NCBI RefSeq assembly: GCF_003350295.1
Contig: NZ_QLYY01000006.1
Coordinates: forward strand, 1-64,000
Source: Vibrio tetraodonis
Lineage (GTDB): Bacteria; Pseudomonadota; Gammaproteobacteria; Enterobacterales; Vibrionaceae
Direction of reading: 5' to 3'
DNA length: 64,000 bases
Shown here: positions 41,666-51,353 of the stretch, one piece after another
How positions within the stretch are numbered: the stretch's first letter is position 1
Layout of the letters: each line of letters starts with the position of its first letter
Made by a program: the position numbers and the translations under genes
The notes under the pieces: generated by a model
The model's input: the letters and a program-made list of their open reading frames with translations, nothing else
Told to the model about the DNA's origin: nothing
The model's database searches: none

Positions 41666-43264
41666 TCAATATCTCTCTTGACCCAGCCCCCTATCCGTCA
41701 TGACGTAGCTTCGTGTAATGCCACAGTCATGTGCGAAGCTGTCATCGTGGGTCACCAACACAAAGCCAGTTTTGTACCTTCTCAGAGCTCTGGCCAACTC
41801 GGTTTTTGAGTCTAAATCCAAATGATTATCTGGCTCATCCAATAATAAAACCGGATGGTTGGTTTGATGACTAACGATTAACATGGCAAGTTTGATGGTT
41901 TCACCTCCGCTCAATAAAGATGAAGGTTTAAACACATTGTCGCCTCGAAAACCGATACCGGCTAGCAATGTTCTCACTTCACTAGTAGGAACATTTTGTG
42001 CGTGTGAGCAGAAGTTATCTAAAGCTGATAGAGTTGGATCAATGATGGTTAAGTTCTGGTCCAAATAGCAAAAGTGACCCTTAGTGTTAATGTCACCCTC
42101 ACGCAGAGGTAGTTTGCCTAGTAATGTCTTTAATAGAGTGGATTTTCCGCATCCATTTGGACCTTGTATATGTACTTTTTCACCATAGAAAAGCTGCAAG
42201 TTTAAACGAATATTGTTGCCAAATTTGAGTTGACCATTTAGATAAGAATGACGAGCCGTTGTCGTGTAGCTGTTATCTTGGATATTGAACCTTTGGCTTT
42301 TCCACTTATCTTGTTTCGCTGTGAGTAGCATCTCTTGTTGGCATAGTCGTGCACTTCTGGCGTGTGCTAACTTGCTTCGATTCGATGCACTATTTTCAGC
42401 ACTTTCTTTCATGCCATTGAGTAACATTTTGGCTTGGCTACCACTTTTACGTAGCTTGTTACCCTTGGTTGCGCGTTGCTGTGCTTTTTCGAGGTTACGT
42501 TGAGTCTGAATATCAAGATGTTTCTTTTCTTTTTTGATATTGACTAACTGTCTTTCAATAGCGAGTTGCTCGCTCTGTTTTTTGGCGGTATAAAACTGGT
42601 AATTACCACCGTATATTTCTAACCCTGTACTTGAAAGCTCCCATATCTCATCTACTGTATTGAGTAGTTTTCTATCATGGCTAATGAGTAATATGGCGCC
42701 TGAAAACGTTTCCATTGTGTTGATAAGCCATTGTTTAGATAAACTGTCCATATGGTTTGATGGTTCATCGAGAATAAGTAAGTCACTTTGTTGCTTGAAC
42801 AGTTTCCAAAGCGCCAGACGTGCAAATTGTCCGCCGCTAAGCTGACGGCAAGGAAATAAAAGATCATGTGGTATTCTCAGGTTAATCAGTTCTTTCTCTA
42901 GGCGAGATTCCACATCCCAGTCTTGGCCAATCAAATCAAACCACTTTTGTGAGCAGCTACCCATTCGAATATGGTCGAGTGCTTCCAATATATGATGCAT
43001 ATTGAGGTACTCGGCGATAGAAACATCTTCCTCTGGCAAAACGGATGATTGCTGGTGGAAAATCGCTGTGTTCGATGGCGCCACGAGGTCGCCACTTGAA
43101 GGAGCGACTCCTCCAGATATGATAGAAGCGAGGATTGACTTTCCTATTCCATTGCGTCCAACGAGGCCTACTCGTTGTTTGTCCATGGTACATGAAAGGT
43201 TCTTAAATAGGTTGTCGCCATTAGCGAATGTATAACTGAGATTATGAGAATGAAAAATGGTCAA
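41666..43264 (-). CDS. ABC-F family ATPase (ribosome-associated, possible antibiotic protection)
   Basis: 532 residues with two ATP-binding cassettes and no membrane domain. Cassette 1 has GLVGRNGIGKS, LSGGQFARLALWKL and LLILDEPSNHMD; cassette 2 has IQGPNGCGKSTLL, LLSGGETIKLAML and VLLLDEPDNHLDLD. A charged inter-domain linker (about 240-320) is the part that reaches the ribosome's peptidyl-transferase centre. I start it at TTG 43264, which has AGGAGG 6 nt upstream; the upstream in-frame ATG at 43300 lacks a ribosome site. Divergent from the standard housekeeping ABC-Fs, so resistance to a ribosome-targeting drug is possible but unproven. Confidence 0.85.
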   Translation of the reverse strand: MTIFHSHNLSYTFANGDNLFKNLSCTMDKQRVGLVGRNGIGKSILASIISGGVAPSSGDLVAPSNTAIFHQQSSVLPEEDVSIAEYLNMHHILEALDHIRMGSCSQKWFDLIGQDWDVESRLEKELINLRIPHDLLFPCRQLSGGQFARLALWKLFKQQSDLLILDEPSNHMDSLSKQWLINTMETFSGAILLISHDRKLLNTVDEIWELSSTGLEIYGGNYQFYTAKKQSEQLAIERQLVNIKKEKKHLDIQTQRNLEKAQQRATKGNKLRKSGSQAKMLLNGMKESAENSASNRSKLAHARSARLCQQEMLLTAKQDKWKSQRFNIQDNSYTTTARHSYLNGQLKFGNNIRLNLQLFYGEKVHIQGPNGCGKSTLLKTLLGKLPLREGDINTKGHFCYLDQNLTIIDPTLSALDNFCSHAQNVPTSEVRTLLAGIGFRGDNVFKPSSLLSGGETIKLAMLIVSHQTNHPVLLLDEPDNHLDLDSKTELARALRRYKTGFVLVTHDDSFAHDCGITRSYVMTDRGLGQERY

Positions 43265-43620
43265 AATTTGCCTCCTGTAAACAGGAAAAGCAGGCATCAA
43301 ACACAGGTTAGATACTTATAAACCGCAACCTATCTCGCTACTAAACGTTAGTTTTGTAGCTGAAGCTCAAGATAAAAAATGAGAAATGTATAGCTGAACG
43401 ACGCCTACTAATTCCTGTAGATCCAATAAGTAAGGTGAAATGGATAACAGGCTTAGTTGTTCATTGGCGTGGTTCTCTCTTGGAATGATGGCGCAATTGT
43501 AGCCATCTAATTAACCTAAGGTCAATAGCGGCCGTCTTACTTTGTCCACTTTGTTAGGCAACAGTCTCTAACTACGACTAAACTCATAGTTCAGATCACT
43601 GCAATTTATATGAGGGAGCG
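43265..43620. other. Divergent region between ABC-F and the response regulator
   Basis: On the minus strand a CCTG TTTA CAGG hairpin (43274-43285) partly covers the AGGAGG site of the ABC-F gene. The rest shows no gene; AGGGAG precedes the start at 43621. Confidence 0.4.
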
Positions 43621-45837
43621 ATGAGTAAGCAATGCAATGATTCTGATGAGTTAATGCCTATTATTGAGGATGTGTCTGAGCAAGGCTCGGACGTCACACA
43701 AGCTCGTTACTGGCAGGTGCTGATCGTAGATGATGATGAAGAAGTGCATCATGCGACAGAGTTGGCCTTGAAAGATCTGATCGTTGAAGATCGTCCTCTT
43801 AACCTCCTCCATGCTTATTCTGCTCAACAAGCCAAGGCTGTCCTGATTGCTGAAGACAATATTAGTGTTATTTTACTTGATGTAGTGATGGAAACCGAGT
43901 TAGCTGGATTAGAGCTGGTTGAAGTGATACGTGAAGAACTCAATATGCATGCTTTACGTATCATATTACGTACAGGTCAGCCAGGTTATGCTCCTGAAAT
44001 GGAAACAATCCAACGCTATGACATCAATGATTATCGTACCAAGCCAGAGCTTACTCGTATTCGACTGTTTACTATCTTAACCAGTGCCATTAGAGCCTAT
44101 AACCAAATTCGCAGCCAGCAACTCATGCGTCAAGGGTTAGAAAAAGTCGTGAAGGCGAGTACGGAACTCGCTCATTTCTACGGAATGCAAATGTTTGCTG
44201 AAGGAGCCGTTAAGCAAATTAGTGCGCTCATGCAAATCGAGCCTGATGGTTTGATTTGCGCACAAGAAAGTCAAGGTGAGAAGTTGGCAGGTCCGGTGAT
44301 TATCGCCGCCTCGGGGCGATACAGTAGCTTGGTGCAAACCTCTTTGGAAACGCTTGATTCTGAGCCGATTAGAAACTCCATCATGCAATGTTTAGACAGT
44401 AAACAAAGTTTGTTGGAGCAAGGACTAACTTTGTATTTTTCTACCGAACGTGGCCGAGGAATGGCGGCTTATGTGGACGTTAGTCGACCGTTAGAATACA
44501 TAGATAAACATTTACTTGAGGTCTTTTGTGCGAATTTGTCTATTGGGTTCGATAATGTCATTTTGTATAATCTTTTGGAAGAGCAAGCCTTTAAAGATCC
44601 CCTTCTTGATATTGCAAATCTCAACAGTTTACGTAGGTACCGCTACACCGCGATATCAGGTAATGACTACGCTAGACTTGCATTGATTGACATCGACGAC
44701 TTTTCTTCCTTTAACGATAGCTTCGGTCATTCGGCCGGTGATGGTTTGTTAGTAAGAGTCTCTTCTCGTTTACAGAAACATTTCCCATATTGCTTCTTAG
44801 CTCGAGTTGGCAGCGATGTGTTTGCATTGCTTGGCTCTCAGCAGGATATAGTCACTGACCGCATCCTTTCTTTGTTTGATTCAAGCTTTGTGGTGGATGA
44901 ACAACCTTTCAAGATCACTGCAAGTGTTGGTTTTGTTGATCTTAAGGATCAGGAGTTTGATTCGTCTGAGCATTACAAAGATGCTCAAGTTGCCTTGAAG
45001 CAAGCTAAGTTATATTGCCGAGGCGGCGCGGTAAGCTTTTCTGCTGATATGGGACAAGATGCGCGCGATCGAATGCATTTACTCGCAGAGCTAAAGCAAG
45101 CGCTCAATGACAATGCTTTGTTTATGACGTTTCAGCCCAAGTTTAAGTTGTCTACCATGGAGCTTTCAGGTGTAGAGGCTCTATTGCGTTGGCGCAATAA
45201 AGAGGGCGTACTGGTTCCTCCTGATCAATTCATCCCTTTAGCTGAGCAATCAGGATTAATGGTTAGTATTGGGGCATTTGTTATCGAACACTGTTGTATG
45301 CAGTTTCAGATGTTAAAGCAGGCGGGTTACACAAAATTAACCATGGCAATTAATGTGTCACCGACTCAGTTGGAAGGCCCTGGTTTTGTTCAACAACTGC
45401 GTAAGGCAATGAAGCAATACAACATAGCTCCCGAAACACTCGAGCTTGAAGTGACGGAAACTGTGGCTGCCAAAAATATTTCTGAATTATGTAAAGTGTT
45501 AGACAAAGTTCGCCAATTGGGATGCAAAATTGCCATAGACGATTTTGGTACAGGCTTTTCCTCATTGAGCGTACTGCACACCTTGCCAGCAACGCGATTA
45601 AAAATAGACCGAGCTTTTGTTGACCCCATGCTAGAAGATGACAGCATTGCGAAAATGATCGTCAATTTGGGCCAAACTTTAGGTATGGAATTAACCGCTG
45701 AGGGAATAGAGACAGAGGAGCAACTTGAGAAGTTAAAGGCATTTGGTTGTGAGGAAGGACAAGGGTGGCTATTTGCCAAAGCAATGATATTGGAGGATTT
45801 GCTTAATTTTTCTCATAAGCGCACCAAGAAAAATTAA
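43621..45837 (+). CDS. Response regulator with DUF3369, degenerate GGDEF and EAL domains
   Basis: 738 residues. Receiver domain at about 32-165 (VLIVDDDEE; phosphoacceptor Asp87 in VILLDVVME). The DUF3369 sensor domain follows (about 175-325, LEKVVKASTELAHFYGMQMF). The GGDEF domain (about 330-480) has RVGSDVFALL in place of GGDEF, so it is probably not a cyclase. The EAL domain (about 490-730) is intact in outline: VEALLRW, EVTETVAA, IDDFGTGFSS and KIDRAFV. It likely degrades cyclic di-GMP under control of the histidine kinase encoded 15 bp downstream. Confidence 0.9.
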   Translation: MSKQCNDSDELMPIIEDVSEQGSDVTQARYWQVLIVDDDEEVHHATELALKDLIVEDRPLNLLHAYSAQQAKAVLIAEDNISVILLDVVMETELAGLELVEVIREELNMHALRIILRTGQPGYAPEMETIQRYDINDYRTKPELTRIRLFTILTSAIRAYNQIRSQQLMRQGLEKVVKASTELAHFYGMQMFAEGAVKQISALMQIEPDGLICAQESQGEKLAGPVIIAASGRYSSLVQTSLETLDSEPIRNSIMQCLDSKQSLLEQGLTLYFSTERGRGMAAYVDVSRPLEYIDKHLLEVFCANLSIGFDNVILYNLLEEQAFKDPLLDIANLNSLRRYRYTAISGNDYARLALIDIDDFSSFNDSFGHSAGDGLLVRVSSRLQKHFPYCFLARVGSDVFALLGSQQDIVTDRILSLFDSSFVVDEQPFKITASVGFVDLKDQEFDSSEHYKDAQVALKQAKLYCRGGAVSFSADMGQDARDRMHLLAELKQALNDNALFMTFQPKFKLSTMELSGVEALLRWRNKEGVLVPPDQFIPLAEQSGLMVSIGAFVIEHCCMQFQMLKQAGYTKLTMAINVSPTQLEGPGFVQQLRKAMKQYNIAPETLELEVTETVAAKNISELCKVLDKVRQLGCKIAIDDFGTGFSSLSVLHTLPATRLKIDRAFVDPMLEDDSIAKMIVNLGQTLGMELTAEGIETEEQLEKLKAFGCEEGQGWLFAKAMILEDLLNFSHKRTKKN

Positions 45838-45852
45838 CCATTGGGCAGCAAG

Positions 45853-48048
45853 ATGAAGGACTTGGACCAGAATACGGATCAAATGAGTGCCGATGCACTG
45901 ATTAGTCGTCACAAGTTTATGTTTTATGGTGTGCTGTTACTCATTGTTCTCCTTACTCTAGGCGATTCATTTTATTTGAGTAAAGAGGTGCGTGTTCAGG
46001 AAGTTAGTAAGCTTGAACATAAAGCGCTTGAAGTATTAATTGCCCTCAATAAAACCTTATCTGTGTCGTTCGATCATGTAGACAAGATGCGAAATGCAGT
46101 CGAAGGTGCGTATCGGTATCCGGAATTGAGTCCCAGTCGGTCAGCCCTCACCTTTCTTGAAAAGAACACAATAGGATCGGCAAAAAACGCACCATGGGAA
46201 AATTTACCCGAAGAGGTAAGGCAAGAACTGGGGCAACTTTATGTAAGGTCAAATATTGGTGACTATTCGTTTGATCTACGCACTATTTTAATGGCTGTGC
46301 CCGAAATTGTTTCTACTCATTCTCAACACAAGGATTTTCAGTGGAGCTATTACTATGATGATGAGCAAGCTCTTACTTATCTCTACCCGTGGTTAAGCTA
46401 CAAAGATCTACTCGTTGCGACTGATACGGACGATATGGATAAAGCGATAGACGTCATTTATCAAGCTGGTGGCACTTACCCTCTTGAGTTGGTCGGCCCC
46501 AGCAATAACTCTAAGAAAAAGAGCGTCTGGACCACGCCCTATTTGGATGCGGGGGGGAAGGGGATGATGGTCTCACTATTGGCCCCTGTCTACGATAAGG
46601 AGCGGTTTGTTGGAGCCGTTGGTACAGATATTACGCTAAAAGTGCTCGATCACATATTGGCTAAGCAGCCAATAGACGTTGGTCGCTTAGCCATCGTTGA
46701 TAAGCAAGGCTTGGTGGTTGCTGATAGTGGAGGTGCACTTCTTAGTGCTAAGCAAGTGGTGAAGCAGGAGGGAGTACTCACCTTGGTTGCCATCACCGCT
46801 GCTCACAAAGGCGAACACGGTGTGCTCAATCAGACCGAAAACGGATATTGGAGCGCTTACGATCTGCCCAATACGCCCTGGAAGCTGGTTCTCGAAATCA
46901 CGGAAGAAAAATTAAGCGATCATATTTTAACGATTGTCATGCCACATGTCCTTATGGCGACGATGTTTACGCTGCTCTTATTGATAGTGGTTTTATATCA
47001 GCACTGGCATTTCAGCCAACCCGCGATGCGCTTAGCGCACTTTATTGAGGGGTTACCTGAAAATCGCGACCTATCTATTCCTAAGATTCCGCAGCGTTGG
47101 TATTACTGGTTTGAACATGCGGCTGCTACTGAGAAGGACCGGCGAGAAAACCTTGAAAAAACTCAGCAGCAAAACATAGATCTCGAGCACAGAGTCGATG
47201 AGCGTACACAAGAGCTGCAAAAGGCACTTGAAGTTTTGAAAGCGACTCAAGAGGAACTTGTACAGTCAGAAAAACTCTCAGGCCTTGGTTCATTGGTGGC
47301 AGGTATTGCCCATGAACTTAATACGCCAATTGGCAACGCCATTGTAGTAGCGAGCAGCTTAAAAGAGTTTAACAATACTTTTATCGAGTCAACGAAAGAG
47401 GGAATTAGACGTTCAACTCTCGATGCATATATTGATCAAAGTGCTCAATCAGCTGATAGCATTGAACGTAACTTAAGAAGAGCTGCAGAGTTAATTTCAA
47501 GCTTTAAGCAAGTTGCTGTTGATCAATCGAGTTACCAACGCCGTGAGTTCGAGCTGGATGAAGTTTTGCATGAATTAAGAGTGACTATGATGCCCAGCTT
47601 GTCTCGAAGCCGAGTGGTACTTACTGAGGAATGTCCACAAGCCATTCATATGGATAGTCACCCTGGGCCTCTGACGCAAATCTTGATGAATTTACTCTCC
47701 AATGCTTTAGTTCACGCTTTTACTGGTCATGAGCACCGCACTATCGAGATCAAAGGGCAGCAAATTGAAGATAAAGCGATTATTACTGTAACCGATAATG
47801 GCCAAGGTATTGCACCTGAGCATATTGGCAAAGTCTTCGATCCATTTTTTACTACACGTTTAGGGCAAGGTGGCTCAGGACTGGGCTTGAATATTGTTTA
47901 CAACTTGGTGAATGACTTGCTGGGCGGAGATATCAAGGTTACTAGTGAGCTAGGGCAAGGGTGCTGTTTTACATTGACTTTACCTTTAGTGGCACCGGAG
48001 AATAAAACCTCTGAAGGCGCCGTTGAGTCTATGCGTGATGGAGGGTAG
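45853..48048 (+). CDS. Membrane sensor histidine kinase partner of the EAL response regulator
   Basis: 731 residues from ATG 45853; a TTG at 45841 is also possible. Membrane helices at about 21-42 and 366-390 enclose a large periplasmic dCache-type sensor domain (VGAVGTDITLKVLDHILAKQ). The cytoplasmic part has a coiled coil, the histidine box VAGIAHELNTPIGNAI, the N box QILMNLLSNALVHAF and G boxes VTDNGQGIAPEHIGKVFDPF and GGSGLGLNIV. The adjacent gene order implies it phosphorylates the upstream regulator. A strong terminator follows. Confidence 0.9.
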   Translation: MKDLDQNTDQMSADALISRHKFMFYGVLLLIVLLTLGDSFYLSKEVRVQEVSKLEHKALEVLIALNKTLSVSFDHVDKMRNAVEGAYRYPELSPSRSALTFLEKNTIGSAKNAPWENLPEEVRQELGQLYVRSNIGDYSFDLRTILMAVPEIVSTHSQHKDFQWSYYYDDEQALTYLYPWLSYKDLLVATDTDDMDKAIDVIYQAGGTYPLELVGPSNNSKKKSVWTTPYLDAGGKGMMVSLLAPVYDKERFVGAVGTDITLKVLDHILAKQPIDVGRLAIVDKQGLVVADSGGALLSAKQVVKQEGVLTLVAITAAHKGEHGVLNQTENGYWSAYDLPNTPWKLVLEITEEKLSDHILTIVMPHVLMATMFTLLLLIVVLYQHWHFSQPAMRLAHFIEGLPENRDLSIPKIPQRWYYWFEHAAATEKDRRENLEKTQQQNIDLEHRVDERTQELQKALEVLKATQEELVQSEKLSGLGSLVAGIAHELNTPIGNAIVVASSLKEFNNTFIESTKEGIRRSTLDAYIDQSAQSADSIERNLRRAAELISSFKQVAVDQSSYQRREFELDEVLHELRVTMMPSLSRSRVVLTEECPQAIHMDSHPGPLTQILMNLLSNALVHAFTGHEHRTIEIKGQQIEDKAIITVTDNGQGIAPEHIGKVFDPFFTTRLGQGGSGLGLNIVYNLVNDLLGGDIKVTSELGQGCCFTLTLPLVAPENKTSEGAVESMRDGG

Positions 48049-48055
48049 AGTCTTT

Positions 48056-48088
48056 AAAGAGCCTATTGTTGAATAGGCTCTTTGTCTT
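48056..48088 (+). terminator. Strong terminator after the kinase gene
   Basis: AAAGAGCCTATT (48056-48067), loop GTTG, AATAGGCTCTTT (48072-48083), then GTCTTCTT. Perfect 12-bp stem. It also serves the convergent symporter gene. Confidence 0.9.
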
Positions 48089-48094
48089 CTTAAC

Positions 48095-49735
48095 TTAACT
48101 TTGCTCTGAGCTATATTGGGCGCGATTGGTTATGCGATACCAAAGTCTCTTATGGCTTGGTTGGCTATCTAGGCTGTCGCCCATAAGACGATAGTTTACA
48201 ATTTCTCCAAGCTTAATTCGGTATAGGTAGTCTTCGACCTCGCGTTTAACCAGTGGAGCGAATAAGTACAGACCGAGGACGTTGGGTACTGCAATTAAAA
48301 ATACCAAGGCATCGGAGAATTGAAGCACAGCATCTAGGTGAATCATGCTGCCCAGAGCGACAAAACTGCAGAACATAAGTTTAAATAAGAGTTTTGAGTG
48401 ACGCTTCTCACCGAACAGATAAGTCCATCCTTTCAATCCATAGTATGACCAAGCAATGGTGGTGGAAAAAGCAAACAGCAGAGCCGCGATGGCTAGTGGG
48501 TAAGGGGCCCAAGTAATATGATGGGCGAAGACTGCTGAAGTAAGTTCAATACCGACAAGTTCACCATGAATAAGACCGGTAGGATAAGCCGTAGAGATGA
48601 CAACCAAGGCGCTGAGAGTACAAATAAACACGGTGTCAATCAGTGGTTCGAACAAAGAAACCAGACCTTCAGAAGCAGGCTCATCAGTTTGTACGGCAGA
48701 GTGGGCAATGGATGATGAACCTATTCCGGCTTCATTAGAGAACACCGCCCGCTGGAATCCAACTATAATGGCGCCTATCGCACCACCCGTGGCACTTTCG
48801 AGGCTAAAAGCGTGCGAGAATATAAGTGATACAGCATTGGGTAGATGCTCTGCGCTCATGGTCAGAATCACACAGGCAGAAACCACATAGAGAATCGCCA
48901 TGATAGGAACAAGCTTGGCGGTAACCTTGGCAATGGAACTAATACCGCCAAGAATGACCAAAGCGACCAATACAGCCATAATCACGCCAAATAGCCAGCC
49001 TTTATCAGCAAAGAAGCTTTGGCTTTCCCCTGTTACAACTAGAAGCTGAGCATAGGCTTGATTAGATTGGAACATATTGCCAATTCCCAAGCATCCAATA
49101 ACCAGAGCGAGTGCATAAAAGCCGCCTAAACATTTACCCAACCTTGGGTAGTTGCGACTTTTTAAGTAGTGCTCAAGGTAATACATGGGACCACCGGAAA
49201 TACTACCATCTGGATTCACTTTTCGATATTTAACACCCAAAGTGCATTCAACCAGCTTGGTCGACATGCTAAGAAAGCCAGCCATGATGAGCCAGAAAGT
49301 TGCGCCTGGTCCACCTATGGTAATCGCAACGGCAACACCACCGATATTACCAATCCCGACAGTCCCTGATATCGCGGTAGCAACGGCTTGAAAGTGAGAA
49401 ATTTCTCCGGTCGCTTTTGGATTGGTGTAGTCACCTCGAATTAAGCGAAATGCCGTACCCAAACCGCGTAAATTGACAAAGTTTAAGTAAAAGGTGAAAA
49501 AAACAGCGGCCATGCTTAGCCATAGAACAATGATGGGTACGGAATAACCGAACAAGCTAATTTTGTAGAAAACAATCGAAGACAGTTGTTGTGCAATAGG
49601 AGAAATGAAGGAATTGACCTTTTGGTCGAAGTTAAGCGCTTGGTTTGGTTCTGTGGCGAAAGAGGGAAAAGATAAAGTGGATAGTATAAACCAAAGTAGC
49701 ACCCGAAGGGGTGAATTAGGCGGATTTAGATGCAT
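48095..49735 (-). CDS. Alanine/glycine:cation symporter (AGCS) family protein
   Basis: 546 residues. FQAVATAISGTVGIGNIGGVAVAITIGGPG and EAGIGSSSIAHSA are signature blocks of the sodium:alanine symporter family; about ten helices. It has an unusual N-terminal hydrophobic extension (LLWFILSTLSFPSFATEP) that resembles a cleavable signal before helix 1. It is divergent from the MocR regulator at 127 bp. Since the next operon handles taurine with pyruvate giving alanine, import of an amino acid such as alanine is plausible (inference). Confidence 0.88.
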   Translation of the reverse strand: MHLNPPNSPLRVLLWFILSTLSFPSFATEPNQALNFDQKVNSFISPIAQQLSSIVFYKISLFGYSVPIIVLWLSMAAVFFTFYLNFVNLRGLGTAFRLIRGDYTNPKATGEISHFQAVATAISGTVGIGNIGGVAVAITIGGPGATFWLIMAGFLSMSTKLVECTLGVKYRKVNPDGSISGGPMYYLEHYLKSRNYPRLGKCLGGFYALALVIGCLGIGNMFQSNQAYAQLLVVTGESQSFFADKGWLFGVIMAVLVALVILGGISSIAKVTAKLVPIMAILYVVSACVILTMSAEHLPNAVSLIFSHAFSLESATGGAIGAIIVGFQRAVFSNEAGIGSSSIAHSAVQTDEPASEGLVSLFEPLIDTVFICTLSALVVISTAYPTGLIHGELVGIELTSAVFAHHITWAPYPLAIAALLFAFSTTIAWSYYGLKGWTYLFGEKRHSKLLFKLMFCSFVALGSMIHLDAVLQFSDALVFLIAVPNVLGLYLFAPLVKREVEDYLYRIKLGEIVNYRLMGDSLDSQPSHKRLWYRITNRAQYSSEQS

Positions 49736-49862
49736 GGCATAAAGTCCTGCGTTATTAACTGCATAGGACTCATCATAGATAAAAGGTCGGATTACTCTTA
49801 GAGCCAGAAGTGTGTTAAAAATAGGGCCAATAAGTTAATAAATTGTTGATAATAATAACAAA

Positions 49863-51353
49863 ATGAAGCATCTATTTTACATGAAGTTCGGCAAGGGTGC
49901 CAGTTTACAAACCCAAATTAAGAACATGATCAGTACGAGTATCCTCGATGGTCACATTCGTTCCGGCGAACCGCTCCCCTCATGTCGAGAACTGGCAAAA
50001 ACGCTAGGTGTTTCCCGCAATACTGTGGTTCTAGCTTATGAAAAGCTGATTGAGGAAGGATATGTGATTGCCAAAGAGAGAAAGGGATTCTTTGTTCATT
50101 TTACCTATGACGAGAATCTAGTGGCAAGCCACTCTTCTTTACCGCCAAGAGAAGCGTGTGTTAATTGGGATAATAAACTAAAACTTGTACCGTCTCGGCA
50201 ACGTCACTGGCATAAACCGGATGCTTGGAGGCAGTGTGAATACCCATTTATTTATGGGCAACCTGATCCTGAATTTTTTCCTGTTAGGGAGTGGCGGGAG
50301 TGTACACAGCGAGCAGCGCAGACTCTGCAAGCAAAAGAGTGGTTGCAAGACCGCATCGATGAAGATGATCCGTTATTAATTGATCAGCTTAGGACTCGCA
50401 TTCTTGCGCGCCGAGGGGTTCGCTGTAACAAAAATGAGATCTTGCTTACAGTAGGTACTCAGCATTCACTTTACCTGTTGAGCCAATTGCTTGGAGGTCT
50501 TGGCACTTGCCTCGGAGTAGAGACTCCTGGTTATCCCGATGTCCGTCACATTTTTGATCTTAACCAAACAAAACTTCGTGAGTTGGACGTAGACAAAGAG
50601 GGGTTGGTTGTGAACCAAAATATTGATGATTGTGATTATGTATTTGTAACGCCTAGCCATCAATCACCCACCACAGTCACCATGCCGCTGGAGCGTCGCC
50701 TTAAGCTTTTACAGAAAGCTGTTGACCATGACTTTGTGCTCATTGAAGATGACTATGAGAGCGAGCTTAACTTCTATTCAACGCCAACCCCGGCACTAAA
50801 GAGTTTAGATAACGAAGGCAGAGTGATTTATGTCGGTAGTTTATCGAAAACACTAGCTCCGGGTTTGAGAGTGGGTTACTTGGTTGGACCAGAGCATCTA
50901 ATACGGGAAGCACGTGCGTTGAGGCGATTAATGATGCGCCACACGCCGGCCAATAACCAACGCGCATTGGCGCTTTTCCTAGCCGGTGGTTACCACGATA
51001 CCTTGGTACATAGACTGAAACTTAGATATGCTGAGCGTTATGAATTGCTGAAAACAGCATTGCAAGAGTTCATGCCAAGTGTTGAAATGGCACCATCCTT
51101 GGGTGGCAGTGCGATATGGCTTAGAGGGCCTCGAGGTTTAGATTGTGTCCGTTTACAAAAAGAAGCACTAAAACATGGTGTTTATATCGAGACTGGAATC
51201 CAACACTTCCATCAGCTTCCTAACGGTAAATATGAGGCAAGTCGATATTTCCGGTTAGGTTTTTCGCTGATTAAGACGGACCGCATCCAAGATGGGATCC
51301 GCCTATTATCTCATGCTATTGAGCAAGTGCTTTTGCCTACAAAGCTGGTGTGA
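49863..51353 (+). CDS. MocR-type (GntR-aminotransferase) regulator, TauR-like
   Basis: 496 residues. GntR-type winged helix at 10-75 (IRSGEPLPSCRELAKTLGVSRNTVVLAYEKL) fused to a fold-type I aminotransferase-like domain (YGQPDPEFFP, IEDDYESELN, and YVGSLSKTLAPGLRVGYL with the PLP lysine). MocR proteins sense PLP adducts of amino compounds; TauR of taurine clusters belongs here. It converges on the aminotransferase gene with a 17-bp overlap of the 3' ends, and the taurine assignment rests on the neighbours. Confidence 0.87.
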   Translation: MKHLFYMKFGKGASLQTQIKNMISTSILDGHIRSGEPLPSCRELAKTLGVSRNTVVLAYEKLIEEGYVIAKERKGFFVHFTYDENLVASHSSLPPREACVNWDNKLKLVPSRQRHWHKPDAWRQCEYPFIYGQPDPEFFPVREWRECTQRAAQTLQAKEWLQDRIDEDDPLLIDQLRTRILARRGVRCNKNEILLTVGTQHSLYLLSQLLGGLGTCLGVETPGYPDVRHIFDLNQTKLRELDVDKEGLVVNQNIDDCDYVFVTPSHQSPTTVTMPLERRLKLLQKAVDHDFVLIEDDYESELNFYSTPTPALKSLDNEGRVIYVGSLSKTLAPGLRVGYLVGPEHLIREARALRRLMMRHTPANNQRALALFLAGGYHDTLVHRLKLRYAERYELLKTALQEFMPSVEMAPSLGGSAIWLRGPRGLDCVRLQKEALKHGVYIETGIQHFHQLPNGKYEASRYFRLGFSLIKTDRIQDGIRLLSHAIEQVLLPTKLV

